In this document: one piece after another, positions 28,475-37,189 of the stretch
Position numbering within the stretch: the stretch's first letter is position 1
Layout of the letters: each line of letters opens with the position of its first letter
Assembly (NCBI RefSeq): GCF_004923315.1
Contig: NZ_CP039647.1
Location: forward strand, 845,001 to 909,000
Source of the DNA: Azospirillum sp. TSA2s
GTDB taxonomy: Bacteria > Pseudomonadota > Alphaproteobacteria > Azospirillales > Azospirillaceae
Direction of reading: 5' to 3'
Length of the DNA: 64,000 bases
Notes under the pieces: model-generated
Seen by the model: only the letters and a program-made list of their open reading frames with translations
Databases searched by the model: none
What the model was told of the DNA's origin: nothing
Program-made: the position numbers and the translations under genes

Positions 28475-29011
28475 TCACCGCCCCCGCAGCAGCTTGTCCT
28501 TAGCGGCCGATCCGGCCGAGCTGCCCACCCAGTAGCTGACCACCGCCGTCGCCATCGTCGTCAGCGCACCCAGCATCAGCGAAGCGTTCGGGTCAGCCTG
28601 CCCCGCCGGCGCCGACAGGACGCGGTACAGCACTACACCGAAGGTGACCAGCACCACCAGGGACACGGCAGGCGCTCCCCAGGCAATGTTGCTGCCGGTC
28701 TTCGCCAGCTCCACCGTCTGCGAGCGGGCGTTGGATCGGTCGTCATTGTCGAGGGCCAAGGCGCGCAAGACTTGATCGCCGACGGCCTTCCGGAATGCGG
28801 CCAGCTTCTCCGGATCGGCCTGGAGCGCGTCGGCAGCCTGGCGCGCGGACGCCTCGTCCGTCACGGGGATCCCGATGACCTGCGACGCGACGCTGACGGC
28901 GGCATTCGCGACGGTGGCAGCAACCTGCCCAGCCGGCTTGTCGCTACCGCCGAAGAGGCTGGTTATGGCGTCCCCCAGCAGGGGGAGGAGAATGGGAAGC
29001 AGGGGGAGCAT
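28475..29011 (-). CDS. 3TM-type holin
   Basis: A 178-residue membrane protein. The start is ATG 29011, preceded by GGAGG at four bases. An N-terminal hydrophobic stretch (MLPLLPILLPLLGDAITSLF) is followed by a helical middle (DADPEKLAAFRKAVG-type region) and two closely spaced C-terminal membrane segments (GAPAVSLVVLVTFGVVLYRV and MLGALTTMATAVVSYWVG). This layout matches the 3TM holin group first described for gene transfer agents. It makes pores in the inner membrane to release the endolysin encoded upstream in the same operon. It is the last leftward gene of the late region. Confidence 0.8.
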   Translation of the reverse strand: MLPLLPILLPLLGDAITSLFGGSDKPAGQVAATVANAAVSVASQVIGIPVTDEASARQAADALQADPEKLAAFRKAVGDQVLRALALDNDDRSNARSQTVELAKTGSNIAWGAPAVSLVVLVTFGVVLYRVLSAPAGQADPNASLMLGALTTMATAVVSYWVGSSAGSAAKDKLLRGR

Positions 29012-29030
29012 GATGCCTCCTTCGGGCATG

Positions 29031-29060
29031 AGAAAATCCGCCTCGGTAGGCCCTGGCGGA
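29031..29060 (-). terminator. Intrinsic terminator between endolysin and holin
   Basis: On the minus strand TCCGCC/GGCGGA (29055-29060 with 29037-29042) forms a 6-bp stem with a 12-nt loop, followed by TTTTCTC. It would cut endolysin transcripts before the holin unless read through. Confidence 0.5.
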
Positions 29061-29184
29061 TCAATTCGAATTTGCGGTGGCGCTTCGGCTTTGCTATTTC
29101 GGCGATGCCTAGCCAAGTTGCCGGGTGGGTGTGCGCCGTACATGGCTGGGACCTTTGCGTAATGCCCAGTCTGCGGCGCCGCTC

Positions 29185-29877
29185 TCACCGACCCCACATC
29201 GCCTTGGCCGTCACCGGTCCGACGACACCGTCCGCCTTCAGGAAGTGTGCCGCCTGCCACACCACCACGGCAGCCTTGGTGACCGGGCCATAGTGGCCGT
29301 CTGGGGTGACGCCGACGATGCGCTGGATGCGGCGGACGCGGTCGGCATCGGAGCCGGCCGGGGCGTGAACGGCTTGCGGCATGGGGTATGGACCATCGAC
29401 CGGCTGCTGCCAGCCTTGACCGGTGAACAGTGCGGCCTCAGCGGCGCGGCGCGCCACCAGACCCGGAAGCGTCTTCTTCACCTTTTCGCCCGTCTCCGGA
29501 TCCTTCACGGTCGCCTTCACCCATTGCCCGAACTGCCCGGCCGCGCCCGCCACGTCACCAGAGTTCAGCAGGCGCAGGAGGGTGGAGGAGCAGAGGTTGC
29601 CGGCGCCCAGGTTGAAGACGAAGGACGCGAGCGCGCCCCGCTGATCATCGGTCAGCGACACCTTCACATACCGATCGACGTCCGCCGCAGCGTCGGCGAG
29701 GTCGACGGCCAGCAGATGCTCGGCCTGCACCTCGGTGATGGTCTGGCCCAGCCGCACGCCGTCGGTGTGGCCGTAACCGATGGTGGGCACGCCCGCCGGG
29801 CAGAGATAGGCGGTCAGGTAAAGGCCCTCGAAGCGCTTCACCAGCGCGACGGCCGCCACGCACACGGGCTTGGACAT
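29185..29877 (-). CDS. Endolysin: GH24 lysozyme with C-terminal peptidoglycan-binding domain
   Basis: A 230-residue muramidase that cuts the glycan backbone during host lysis. The GH24 triad is visible as E-8-C-5-T: Glu in KRFEGLYL, Cys in AYLCPAG and Thr in PTIGYGHT, the variant with Cys in place of Asp as in phage P1 Lyz. A second lysozyme block is QRGALASFVFNLGAGNLCSS. From about residue 160 a peptidoglycan-binding domain follows (RVRRIQRIVGVTPDGHYGPVT). There is no signal-anchor segment, so export depends on the holin. ATG 29877 is chosen, eight bases after GGAG, over an upstream ATG. Confidence 0.9.
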   Translation of the reverse strand: MSKPVCVAAVALVKRFEGLYLTAYLCPAGVPTIGYGHTDGVRLGQTITEVQAEHLLAVDLADAAADVDRYVKVSLTDDQRGALASFVFNLGAGNLCSSTLLRLLNSGDVAGAAGQFGQWVKATVKDPETGEKVKKTLPGLVARRAAEAALFTGQGWQQPVDGPYPMPQAVHAPAGSDADRVRRIQRIVGVTPDGHYGPVTKAAVVVWQAAHFLKADGVVGPVTAKAMWGR

Positions 29878-29893
29878 GTCAGACTCCAGGCAT

Positions 29894-29921
29894 GAGAAAG
29901 GCGCGCCGGACATGGCGCGCC
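29894..29921 (-). terminator. Intrinsic terminator upstream of the endolysin gene
   Basis: On the minus strand, perfect 8-bp arms GGCGCGCC (29914-29921) and GGCGCGCC (29900-29907) close a 6-nt loop and are followed by TTTCTC. It lies between the 813-residue virion gene and the endolysin gene. Confidence 0.6.
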
Positions 29922-29989
29922 CGCTATGGGAAGAAATGCAAAACCATTGCCCCGATGACGCTTGACCGGGGCCATGCTACAGTTCCGGG

Positions 29990-30145
29990 ATGATCATCAA
30001 TCTCCTGGCACGGTTAACGGCCCTTCTGATCATCATCGCCGGCCATGCCGTGTTCGGCGTCGGCTGGACCGCTGGTATCTTCGTCGGGGGGATCGCGATG
30101 CTGATCCTGTTCCGGCTGAAGACGGGCTATTGGTTCGACGCCTGA
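29990..30145 (+). CDS. Small single-gene membrane protein on the opposite strand
   Basis: A 51-residue protein encoded rightward, against the surrounding operon. It starts MIINLLARLTALLIIIAGHA and continues with TAGIFVGGIAMLILFRL, giving two short membrane helices. Its last 19 bases overlap the end of the leftward 813-residue gene tail to tail. The start has only a weak ribosome site (CCGGG). Two-helix small proteins in lysis regions can be antiholins or moron-type proteins, but this is a guess. Confidence 0.5.
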   Translation: MIINLLARLTALLIIIAGHAVFGVGWTAGIFVGGIAMLILFRLKTGYWFDA

Positions 30146-32568
30146 CCGGTGGGACCGGCAAGAGCCTGTCGGGCCGGTCCGCCACCGAGCAGCAGGCCCA
30201 ACTCCCCACCGATGCCCGGGCCGACGGCGCGGCGCGCAATTTGCGGTGCGGTCCGACCGGCCGCCCACTGCCCCGCCCCGAAGTTGTAGGCCGCCCGCAC
30301 CACCGGCAGGGCCAGGAAGCGGGCCGCGGCGTTCTCGCTGGTGAAGATGCTGCCGACCAGCCTCTGGACCATGTTGGAGGCTGCGACCGCGGTGTTGCTG
30401 TAATTGTTGCCTCCGGGCACATCGACCGTCGCCCGGACGGCCACGCGCCGGAACTGGCGCATCAGCAGCTGTTCGTCGGGAGTGAACAGCACGTTCATCA
30501 CCTCCCGGGGCGCATTGTCGAAGGCGGTGGCGAACTTCGCGCCCGAGACCGACCGCTCGCCCGTCGGCAGCATGCCGCCCTCCATGCCGCGCGCGAGCCG
30601 CAGCCACGCCTCTTCCCGGACGGCATTCCAGGCCGGACTTTCTGGGCCCAGCACCTCCCGCATGCGGGCGAGGTCGCGCGCCGTGTTCTGGCCGCCGAAC
30701 AGCTTGGCGGATCCGAAGATGGCGTTGGCCGCTTGGTCGGGCGGCACCACCAGTTGCCGGACGCCGCCGCGGAAGTCTTCGGCGGTCAGTTTCTGGATCA
30801 GGTCGCCACCCTTGAACCGGCCGGCGAACTCCCGATTGGTGGCGATGGCGTTGCGGAAGGCGTTGATGGCGCCTTCGTCGCCCTGCAGCAGGGCGTTGTC
30901 GGCCGCTTGGCGCATGAAGTCGTCGAAGGTCGACTTGATCTTGCCGAGCGCGACGCCCTCCTCCGTCCCACGGGCGCCGTAGGCGGCGTTGGTCAGGCGC
31001 TTGCGCCAATCGAACATGGCGCTGATCGGGATGGAGCCGTCGGCAGCATCCGCCCCCATCGCCCCGACCGGCCCGCGGGCGCCTTGGGCGAATCCGTCCA
31101 GCTCGGCCAGAAGCGCCTGAGTCCGCGGCAGACCGGACAGGTTATGGTCGCGGGCGATGCTCTGCATGGTCTGGAAGGCCAGCGTCTGCACGCCGTCGGG
31201 CGATAGCGCGGCGCCGGTCAGATTGCCGGACGATGCCCCAGCCTGCGACATCGGCACCGGCAGACCGGGCTCTGGCGCCCGCCCGGCCATGCGGGCGGCA
31301 TCATAGGCCTCGTTCACGGCGCGGCGCTCGGTGTTGCGCATGCCGACCAGGGCGGATTGCGCCACTTCCCCGCCCTGCCCCGACTCCAGCACAGTGGCGT
31401 TGCCGCCGGCCAGCCGGTCCTGGATCGCGCCGGCGTTGGCGCGCAGGGCCTGCTGCTGCTCGGCGGTGAAGTTCCGCAACCGATCCTCCGCGGCCTGCCC
31501 GTAGGCGCCCTTCAGCATCAGGTTCTCGGTCATCTGCTCCGACGGCGACCCCGTGACCTGCCCCTGGCGCAGCGGCACCGGAACCGGCAGCGTCTTCGCC
31601 TCGGCAAGAGCCAGGGCATCGGCCGGGTTGACCGCCTCGTCCGCCATGCGGGCAAACTGCCGGCCGAGGTCGTCGGTGATCTGCGCAGGATCGACGCCGG
31701 CGCGGCGCAGCGCCTCCCGTCCGGCATCGGTCAGTTGACCGGTGGCGGCATCGTAGAGGCGGGGGCGGCGAACCACCGATCGATAGACCGCGCTCAAGGC
31801 CGGAGACAGCAACTCGCCGGCGCCAGCGACCGCGCCATTCGTCAGTGCGGCGACCGGGCTGATTCCCTGCTGGCTGCCCGCCCCCGTCGCGGCGACATCC
31901 TGCGCCACCGATCCGGCTGCCCCGCCCAGCGCCGCGCCCACGGCACGGCTGACCAGGCCGAGGCCGGCAGCCGCACCGGCACCGACCCCGACGAATGGCG
32001 CGGTCATCAGGCCGGTCACCATGGCATCGCGGCCGGCTTGTGCCGATAGGCCGGGCGGGTTCAGGTAATACGGTCCCTGCCCGTCGACGCTGGCATAGAC
32101 GTTGCCATGCTTGTCGGTTCCGGCGTCGATCTTCGACCCCGGCAACATCGACTTCAGGATATCCAGCTTGCCAGCATCGTCGCGGGCGAGCGCCAGCTTG
32201 GCGCCGATCTGACCGCCGGGCGTCGACCCCTGGAAAATGCCGAGCCCGTACCAGGGATGGGTCCCGTCGGGCTGGGGCTCAACGATGCGGTTCGCGATCT
32301 CATCCGGCAGGCCGCCGTAATCAAACTCGCGCCGATCGTCGCCGGTCACGAGGTTGATTGCGGCATCCGAGACCGCGCCGGCTGCCGACTTCGCCCGGTC
32401 CCACGCCTTCTCGGTCGGCGTCGCTGCCGACTTCGCATAGAGCGCCTTCAGGTCGTCGTCGGACAGGGACTGGAGCGAAGCGCGAGCATTCCCGACGGCG
32501 CTCTGTTGCTGCTGGGCGGCATGCATCCGGAGGAGATCGTCGTCGGACAGCTTGGATAGGTCGGTCAT
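30127..32568 (-). CDS. Large virion protein, putative internal/DNA-ejection protein
   Basis: An 813-residue phage protein. The N-terminal section has a repeated LSDDDL motif (KLSDDDLLRMHAAQ and SLSDDDLKALYA), followed by a hydrophobic, glycine/alanine-rich stretch (about residues 180-230) able to insert in membrane, and a long helical C-terminal part (e.g. ALAEAKTLPVPVPLRQGQVTG). Large helical proteins at this place, just after the tail genes and before lysis genes, are often ejection proteins in podoviruses. It starts four bases inside the preceding gene. Assignment rests on position and composition. Confidence 0.6.
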   Translation of the reverse strand: MTDLSKLSDDDLLRMHAAQQQQSAVGNARASLQSLSDDDLKALYAKSAATPTEKAWDRAKSAAGAVSDAAINLVTGDDRREFDYGGLPDEIANRIVEPQPDGTHPWYGLGIFQGSTPGGQIGAKLALARDDAGKLDILKSMLPGSKIDAGTDKHGNVYASVDGQGPYYLNPPGLSAQAGRDAMVTGLMTAPFVGVGAGAAAGLGLVSRAVGAALGGAAGSVAQDVAATGAGSQQGISPVAALTNGAVAGAGELLSPALSAVYRSVVRRPRLYDAATGQLTDAGREALRRAGVDPAQITDDLGRQFARMADEAVNPADALALAEAKTLPVPVPLRQGQVTGSPSEQMTENLMLKGAYGQAAEDRLRNFTAEQQQALRANAGAIQDRLAGGNATVLESGQGGEVAQSALVGMRNTERRAVNEAYDAARMAGRAPEPGLPVPMSQAGASSGNLTGAALSPDGVQTLAFQTMQSIARDHNLSGLPRTQALLAELDGFAQGARGPVGAMGADAADGSIPISAMFDWRKRLTNAAYGARGTEEGVALGKIKSTFDDFMRQAADNALLQGDEGAINAFRNAIATNREFAGRFKGGDLIQKLTAEDFRGGVRQLVVPPDQAANAIFGSAKLFGGQNTARDLARMREVLGPESPAWNAVREEAWLRLARGMEGGMLPTGERSVSGAKFATAFDNAPREVMNVLFTPDEQLLMRQFRRVAVRATVDVPGGNNYSNTAVAASNMVQRLVGSIFTSENAAARFLALPVVRAAYNFGAGQWAAGRTAPQIARRAVGPGIGGELGLLLGGGPARQALAGPTGQASNQ

Positions 32569-34586
32569 TTCAGCAGCCCCCTACGGCGCATTTCGGCTTC
32601 GACATCGGCCTGGGACGGCTGGCCGGCGGCGGCCGCGGCGGTGTTGGGCGCGGCCGATGGTCCGGACTTGCCGCCTTGCTGCGGAGTGCCTGCCCTCTGC
32701 AGGTCGGACATCTCCCGTTGCGACAGCGGCGATCCCAACGCCGCCACCTCTTCCGCCACCGACACCGGGTCGACGATTCCGCCGTTCTTCCGCGCGTTCT
32801 CCCGGTAGACCCGCGCCACCTCTGTGTCGTGGGCGTCGAGTCGTTTCATCAGGTCGATGACCTTGCGGTTTCCTTCCAGCGTCGTAGTCAGGCTGGGGAT
32901 AGCCGCTCGCAGGATGGCGCGCTCATTCTCGGTGATCTGCCCCTGCCCCTTCATCATGCCGGCGGCGGCAAGCTCCAGCTGTGCGCCGATCGACTTGGCG
33001 AGTTCGCCTTCCGACACGCCCGGCACCACGTTGATCCCCATGCCCTGGAGGATTTGGCCGGCGGCAAGACGGGTATCGGCTCCTGCGCCCGGCCGGAAGC
33101 CCTCGATGGCCTTGCCGAAGTCGTCGTAGAGCGTCTTGTTCCGCTGCGCCGTGCGGGCCGCGGCTTGGGAGGTAGAGAAGGCCTCGGCGGCGTCGTTATA
33201 GAGCTTCTCACTGCCCTTCTTCTCACCGCTCTGCGTCATGTTGATTTCGGTCTTGCCGGCTTTCTTCAGGTCGCGCTGATAGTCGAAGAAGGTTCCTGGA
33301 TAGCCGCCACGAACCGCCGCCTCATAGTCCTTCTGCTCGTTCGTCGCCCTGCCCTCGTCCAGCGGTTCGACCTGCCCGGTCTGCGGGTTGTAGCCCCAGC
33401 CGGACACGATGTTTCCGTTGGCGTCCTGCACCGGCTGGAGCCGACCGCCGGAACGCACACCCTGCCCGGCATAGCGCTGCGGCGCAGCGGCCGGAGCGGG
33501 AGATGCGGTCGGGGCCGCCGGTGCGGCATCCGTCGCCGTGGTGCCGGCGTCGGCGACCTGCACCCGCCCAAACCGCCCGGCGTAGTCCGACAGCTTCGTT
33601 CCATTGCTGTCGGCTGGGTTGTACTGGCCGCCGGTGGTGAGGAACCTTTCCGCCCCCGTCGGGCCACCGAGATGCATCATGGCGAGGATGCCGTCTTTGG
33701 TGATCGGCACCCCGCCGACGGTCTGGCCGATGAACTGATCAAGGCCACGGCCGGCGATCTCCTTCTCCAGACCGGATCGGTAGACGCCGAAGGCCGCATC
33801 CTGCGCCGCCTCGTTGCCGAAGAAGTCCTTGGCGGTCCTCACCTCCGGCATGCCGGGGATGTTGAACTGGCCAAGCCAAGCGTTTTCCTTCGGATCCGAA
33901 CCGGGGGTGTAGACGCCGGCATTCTCCAGCGCGGCTTCGCCGAACTGGTACTTACCGCCGTAGCCCTGCTTGTTGAATCCGCCGATCCGCCCGCCGTTCT
34001 CGGACTGCGCCAGCAGAGAAGCGAAGTCGCCGGCCGCAGCGCGCGGGACCGTCGTCGTTCCGACAGTTGCGGGCGCCTCCGGGGCGGCAGTACCTCCCAT
34101 CGGCCCGCCGCCAATTACCGTCCCGTCCATCAGCCGCAACCCCGACCCCATCGACCGCTTCAGGTATTCCTTCGCGGCGTCGGGGTTCTGCATGATCAGC
34201 GTCCGCTGGGCATCGCTCAGCGACTTATCGCCAGCAAGTGCGCGCCGCAGCGTCTGGCGGTCCGTCGCCTTCTGCCCGGCGTCGCTGACCTGCTGTTGGA
34301 GCATGTAGCGCTTCAGCGCCTTGGTGCCGGCGTCTTCCTGGCCCTGGAGCGCGGATGCGCCGGCCTCACCCAGCGCGCCAGCGAAGGACGGATTCTTCGA
34401 CGCCATCAGACCCAGGCCCAGCTTCAGCAGAAGATCGTACGGCCGGGACGCCTGCTCCTCCTTCATCAGCTGCGCCATGGCGGTTGCCGGGTCGTCCGGG
34501 GTGGCGCTGGGCATGTTGGCGGCCGGCGGCGTGCTGGGCTGGCCGCCGGCGCCGAACAGGCTGGAAAGCATGTCTCCGAGGCTCAT
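32565..34586 (-). CDS. Virion protein with lytic transglycosylase-like domain
   Basis: A 673-residue phage protein. After a helical, proline/alanine-rich start (MSLGDMLSSLFG), a domain near residues 190-320 resembles phage muralytic domains: SLLAQSENGGRIGGFNKQGY, then GGKYQFGEAALENAG, with a candidate catalytic Glu in QSENGG. A linker follows, and the C-terminal region is a helical segment (EKLYNDAAEAFSTSQAAART, GQITENERAILRAAIP). Such proteins cut peptidoglycan locally while DNA is injected. The stop overlaps the start of the next gene (ATGA). Confidence 0.65.
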   Translation of the reverse strand: MSLGDMLSSLFGAGGQPSTPPAANMPSATPDDPATAMAQLMKEEQASRPYDLLLKLGLGLMASKNPSFAGALGEAGASALQGQEDAGTKALKRYMLQQQVSDAGQKATDRQTLRRALAGDKSLSDAQRTLIMQNPDAAKEYLKRSMGSGLRLMDGTVIGGGPMGGTAAPEAPATVGTTTVPRAAAGDFASLLAQSENGGRIGGFNKQGYGGKYQFGEAALENAGVYTPGSDPKENAWLGQFNIPGMPEVRTAKDFFGNEAAQDAAFGVYRSGLEKEIAGRGLDQFIGQTVGGVPITKDGILAMMHLGGPTGAERFLTTGGQYNPADSNGTKLSDYAGRFGRVQVADAGTTATDAAPAAPTASPAPAAAPQRYAGQGVRSGGRLQPVQDANGNIVSGWGYNPQTGQVEPLDEGRATNEQKDYEAAVRGGYPGTFFDYQRDLKKAGKTEINMTQSGEKKGSEKLYNDAAEAFSTSQAAARTAQRNKTLYDDFGKAIEGFRPGAGADTRLAAGQILQGMGINVVPGVSEGELAKSIGAQLELAAAGMMKGQGQITENERAILRAAIPSLTTTLEGNRKVIDLMKRLDAHDTEVARVYRENARKNGGIVDPVSVAEEVAALGSPLSQREMSDLQRAGTPQQGGKSGPSAAPNTAAAAAGQPSQADVEAEMRRRGLLK

Positions 34587-34589
34587 GAT

Positions 34590-35696
34590 TTAGCTCCCCC
34601 AAAAGCCGAAGCCGTTTTTGCCGCCGATGCCGGCCAATGCCGCCAACATGCCGATGCCCTGTGTCGCGGAACTGCTGGTCGGCTGCTGCGACGTGCTGCT
34701 CTGCGAATAGGGCTGGCCGGTGATGGCGCTCTGCCGGACCTGCAGCATCCGGAGCGGCCAGTCCCGCGCATCCTGGAACTGCTGATAGGCGAAGTCGTTG
34801 TTCTGCTGCTGGAGTCCGCGATCCAGGCCGCCATACGCCATCAGTGCCTGCAGCAGGTCGTAGTTGCCGGTGCGCTGCGTCTCGCCAAGCCCGGCAAGCG
34901 CGCTGCCGCCGGAGGACGCCGCCGCCCGGTCCTTGTTGAACTGGTCAGCCTGCATGCCCTGCGTCGAGAGCTGGAGGCGCGACAGCAGGTCGCCGACCTG
35001 GGTTGCCCGGCCGGCGTCGTTGGCGAACAGGTTGGCGAGCGTCGAGCCGGACTGCAGGGCGCGCGCCTGGTCGGTGTTGAACTGGTTCCGCGCGCTCTCA
35101 TAGGCCTGCGCCTGCTGCAGACCGATGTTGCGCAGTACGGAGTCGTTGTTCTCCGATTCCAGCAGCGCCGCCCGACTGCCGCCAAACGCCTTCGCCGCGG
35201 TTGCCTTGGCTCGGATGGCGTTGTTGGTGATGTCGCCCTGGCGCCTGATCTCGTTGCCGACGGCGTCCATGTAGGGGTTCATGTAGGCGGTCGCGGCGGC
35301 CTGGTCGAAGGGGTTCGCCGCCGCGCCGATGACCTGCTGGAACTCCACCGGTGTCCGTTCCGCGCCCGACATGATGCCTTGCAGGATCGACCCCGAGGGG
35401 CCGAAGGTGCCGCCATAGGGCGTCATGCCGGCCGTGATGGCGCTGGTCGCCGCCCCAAGGTTCGGGTTCGTCATGCTGCCGTCGCGCAACATGCCACCCG
35501 CCGCCTGCTCGTCCTGCGACATGCCGGCATAGCGCTGCCCGCCATACATCGGGTATTGCCCGATCTGGCTCGGCCATTGGCCGGCGGCGATCTGGTTGGC
35601 CATGTCGATGTTGCCGAAGACTTGATTTTCGATCTGCGGCGGGAGCTGCGTCTGGCTGGTGACAGTCTGGCTGCCGGAACTGAAGAGACCGCCCAT
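34590..35696 (-). CDS. Putative internal virion protein
   Basis: A 368-residue protein of the tail or ejection group. It starts MGGLFSSGSQTVTSQTQLPP, with Ala/Gln-rich helical regions (NAIRAKATAAKAFGGSRAAL, QQAQAYESARNQFNTDQARA) and a glycine-rich end. The pattern is seen in podovirus proteins encoded between tail and ejection genes. It lies three bases from both neighbouring genes, so it is part of the late operon. No enzyme motif. Confidence 0.6.
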   Translation of the reverse strand: MGGLFSSGSQTVTSQTQLPPQIENQVFGNIDMANQIAAGQWPSQIGQYPMYGGQRYAGMSQDEQAAGGMLRDGSMTNPNLGAATSAITAGMTPYGGTFGPSGSILQGIMSGAERTPVEFQQVIGAAANPFDQAAATAYMNPYMDAVGNEIRRQGDITNNAIRAKATAAKAFGGSRAALLESENNDSVLRNIGLQQAQAYESARNQFNTDQARALQSGSTLANLFANDAGRATQVGDLLSRLQLSTQGMQADQFNKDRAAASSGGSALAGLGETQRTGNYDLLQALMAYGGLDRGLQQQNNDFAYQQFQDARDWPLRMLQVRQSAITGQPYSQSSTSQQPTSSSATQGIGMLAALAGIGGKNGFGFWGS

Positions 35697-35699
35697 GGA

Positions 35700-36140
35700 T
35701 CAAGCCTCCTGAAAGAACCAGACGCCGACCGGCTCCAGGCCGAGACGCTGGTAAAATTGCGCCTTGCGGTCGATCTCGACCCGGTTGAACAGCCCCAGCA
35801 CCAGCGGGGCGCCAAGGCGCTTCGCCATGGCCCGCGCCTCGCCGATCAGCAACGCCGCCGCGCGCGTCTTGCGGGCGTCGGGGTGGACAAAAGTCCAAAC
35901 GTCGGTCAGGAAACGATCCTGGCTGTACCACCAGGAATCGGCCGTCAGTCCGACCGAGCCGACGATGGCACCGTCCAGTTCAGCGACGAACACCGCGCCG
36001 CTGGTCAGGACATGGCTGATCATGCCGACGGCCTTGGGCTCGTCGAGGCGGCCGATCCCGACCTCGGCGTGCATGACGCGCAGCAGGCCGATCAGCGCCG
36101 GCAGATCGACGTCAGTGGCGTCGCGGATGGTGATCGTCAT
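35700..36140 (-). CDS. GNAT-family N-acetyltransferase inside the virion operon
   Basis: A 146-residue acetyltransferase. The start TIRDATDVDLPALIGLLRVM is typical of GNAT alpha-1, GAVFVAELDGAIVGSVGL forms beta-2 to beta-4, and FVHPDARKTRAAALLIGEARAMAK corresponds to the acetyl-CoA pyrophosphate loop (R-x-x-A-A variant of Q/RxxGxG/A). The C-terminal part KRLGAPLVLGLFNRVEIDRK and YQRLGLEPVG completes the fold. Overlaps its upstream neighbour by four bases. Its substrate is unknown; phage GNATs may modify virion or host proteins. Confidence 0.8.
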   Translation of the reverse strand: MTITIRDATDVDLPALIGLLRVMHAEVGIGRLDEPKAVGMISHVLTSGAVFVAELDGAIVGSVGLTADSWWYSQDRFLTDVWTFVHPDARKTRAAALLIGEARAMAKRLGAPLVLGLFNRVEIDRKAQFYQRLGLEPVGVWFFQEA

Positions 36141-37174
36141 GCCCGCGCCCCATAGACGTTGTTGGCGCCGAACAGCTGCTGCAAGACGGACAGGATGGAC
36201 TGGCTGGGCTGAGCCTGCGTCGTCGCTGGTGCGGCGCCGGCAGCGCCGGGATTGCCGGAGAATGCCCCCTGCGTCGCCGCTCCGCTCTGCCAGCCGTCCG
36301 ATCCGCCCATGCCACCGGCGCTGGGGCCGGCCGTCTGACCGCCCATCGACATGCCGCCGACACCAGGCACGCCGCCCAGGCCGGCGACCACGCTGTAATC
36401 GTTCGGCGTGTAGCCGATGGCGCGCGACATCAAGCCAGCCGGCAAGCCGGTGACGGCGCTCAGCGCGTCCAGGCCGAGAGAGGTCGGGCTGAAACCGAGA
36501 GCGGCGTCGCGGGTCCGCGTGCCGTCCAGCAGCCCCTCCGGGCTGGCGATCGTGCCGGGGGTAAAGCCGAGGAAGCCGAAGCCGAGGGAGTTCGGCGAGA
36601 AGTCCTGCGTCGATTTGCCGACGTCGCCGAAACTGTAGCCGTTCAGCCCCAGCGAGGACAGGTCGGCTTGCGACAGGTCCGTGCTGTTGCGTCCGACGGA
36701 GATGCCGCTGGGAGCATCGACGGAGCCATCGGCAAATCCTCCACCTTCCGTCGCGCCCATGCCGCTGCCGGGGCCGCTATCGCCTCCCGGGTCATCCCCG
36801 CCGCGCTCTCCGCCCCCGAACCCACCTCCAGGACCGCCTCCCCCGCCAGCGTCATCGCCGCCACGCTCCCCGCCGCCAGAGCCATCGCTGCCGGCTCCGC
36901 CCCCATCACCGGGGCCGCCCCCGCCATCCCCGTCTCCGCCACCGCTGTCGCCTCCGGCATCGTCGAAATGCGGCAGGCCGGTCATCGGGTCCGGCCGCCC
37001 GCTGCCGCCCTGCTGCAGCAGCATCTGGTATTCCTGCGGGTTGATGTGCGCCAGGATCGTGTCCTGCCCTCCCTTGCTGTTCTGCGCGCCGAGCTGCTGG
37101 AAAAGTTGCGCCAGCGTGCGCAGGTCGATGTTCGGCGCGCCGGCAAGGGCGGCCAGCTGCTGCATTCCATCCAT
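36137..37174 (-). CDS. Glycine-rich virion-associated protein
   Basis: A 345-residue protein. The N-terminus DTILAHINPQEYQMLLQQGG and SGRPDPMTGLPHF is followed by a long low-complexity Gly/Asp-rich segment (about residues 75-145), then a hydrophobic and glycine-rich second half (SFGDVGKSTQDFSPNSLG, PAGLMSRAIGYTPNDYSVVA). The DTI-AHI motif is shared with the 372-residue protein at 39213-40331, pointing to a common short domain. Probably a structural or scaffold-like accessory. No catalytic motif. Confidence 0.55.
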   Translation of the reverse strand: MDGMQQLAALAGAPNIDLRTLAQLFQQLGAQNSKGGQDTILAHINPQEYQMLLQQGGSGRPDPMTGLPHFDDAGGDSGGGDGDGGGGPGDGGGAGSDGSGGGERGGDDAGGGGGPGGGFGGGERGGDDPGGDSGPGSGMGATEGGGFADGSVDAPSGISVGRNSTDLSQADLSSLGLNGYSFGDVGKSTQDFSPNSLGFGFLGFTPGTIASPEGLLDGTRTRDAALGFSPTSLGLDALSAVTGLPAGLMSRAIGYTPNDYSVVAGLGGVPGVGGMSMGGQTAGPSAGGMGGSDGWQSGAATQGAFSGNPGAAGAAPATTQAQPSQSILSVLQQLFGANNVYGARA

Positions 37175-37189
37175 GGTGCTGATCTCCGG

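Noticed and set aside
32358..36155. 1,265-codon open frame on the + strand
   Set aside because: Antisense to five phage genes with proper starts and overlaps; no recognisable domain.
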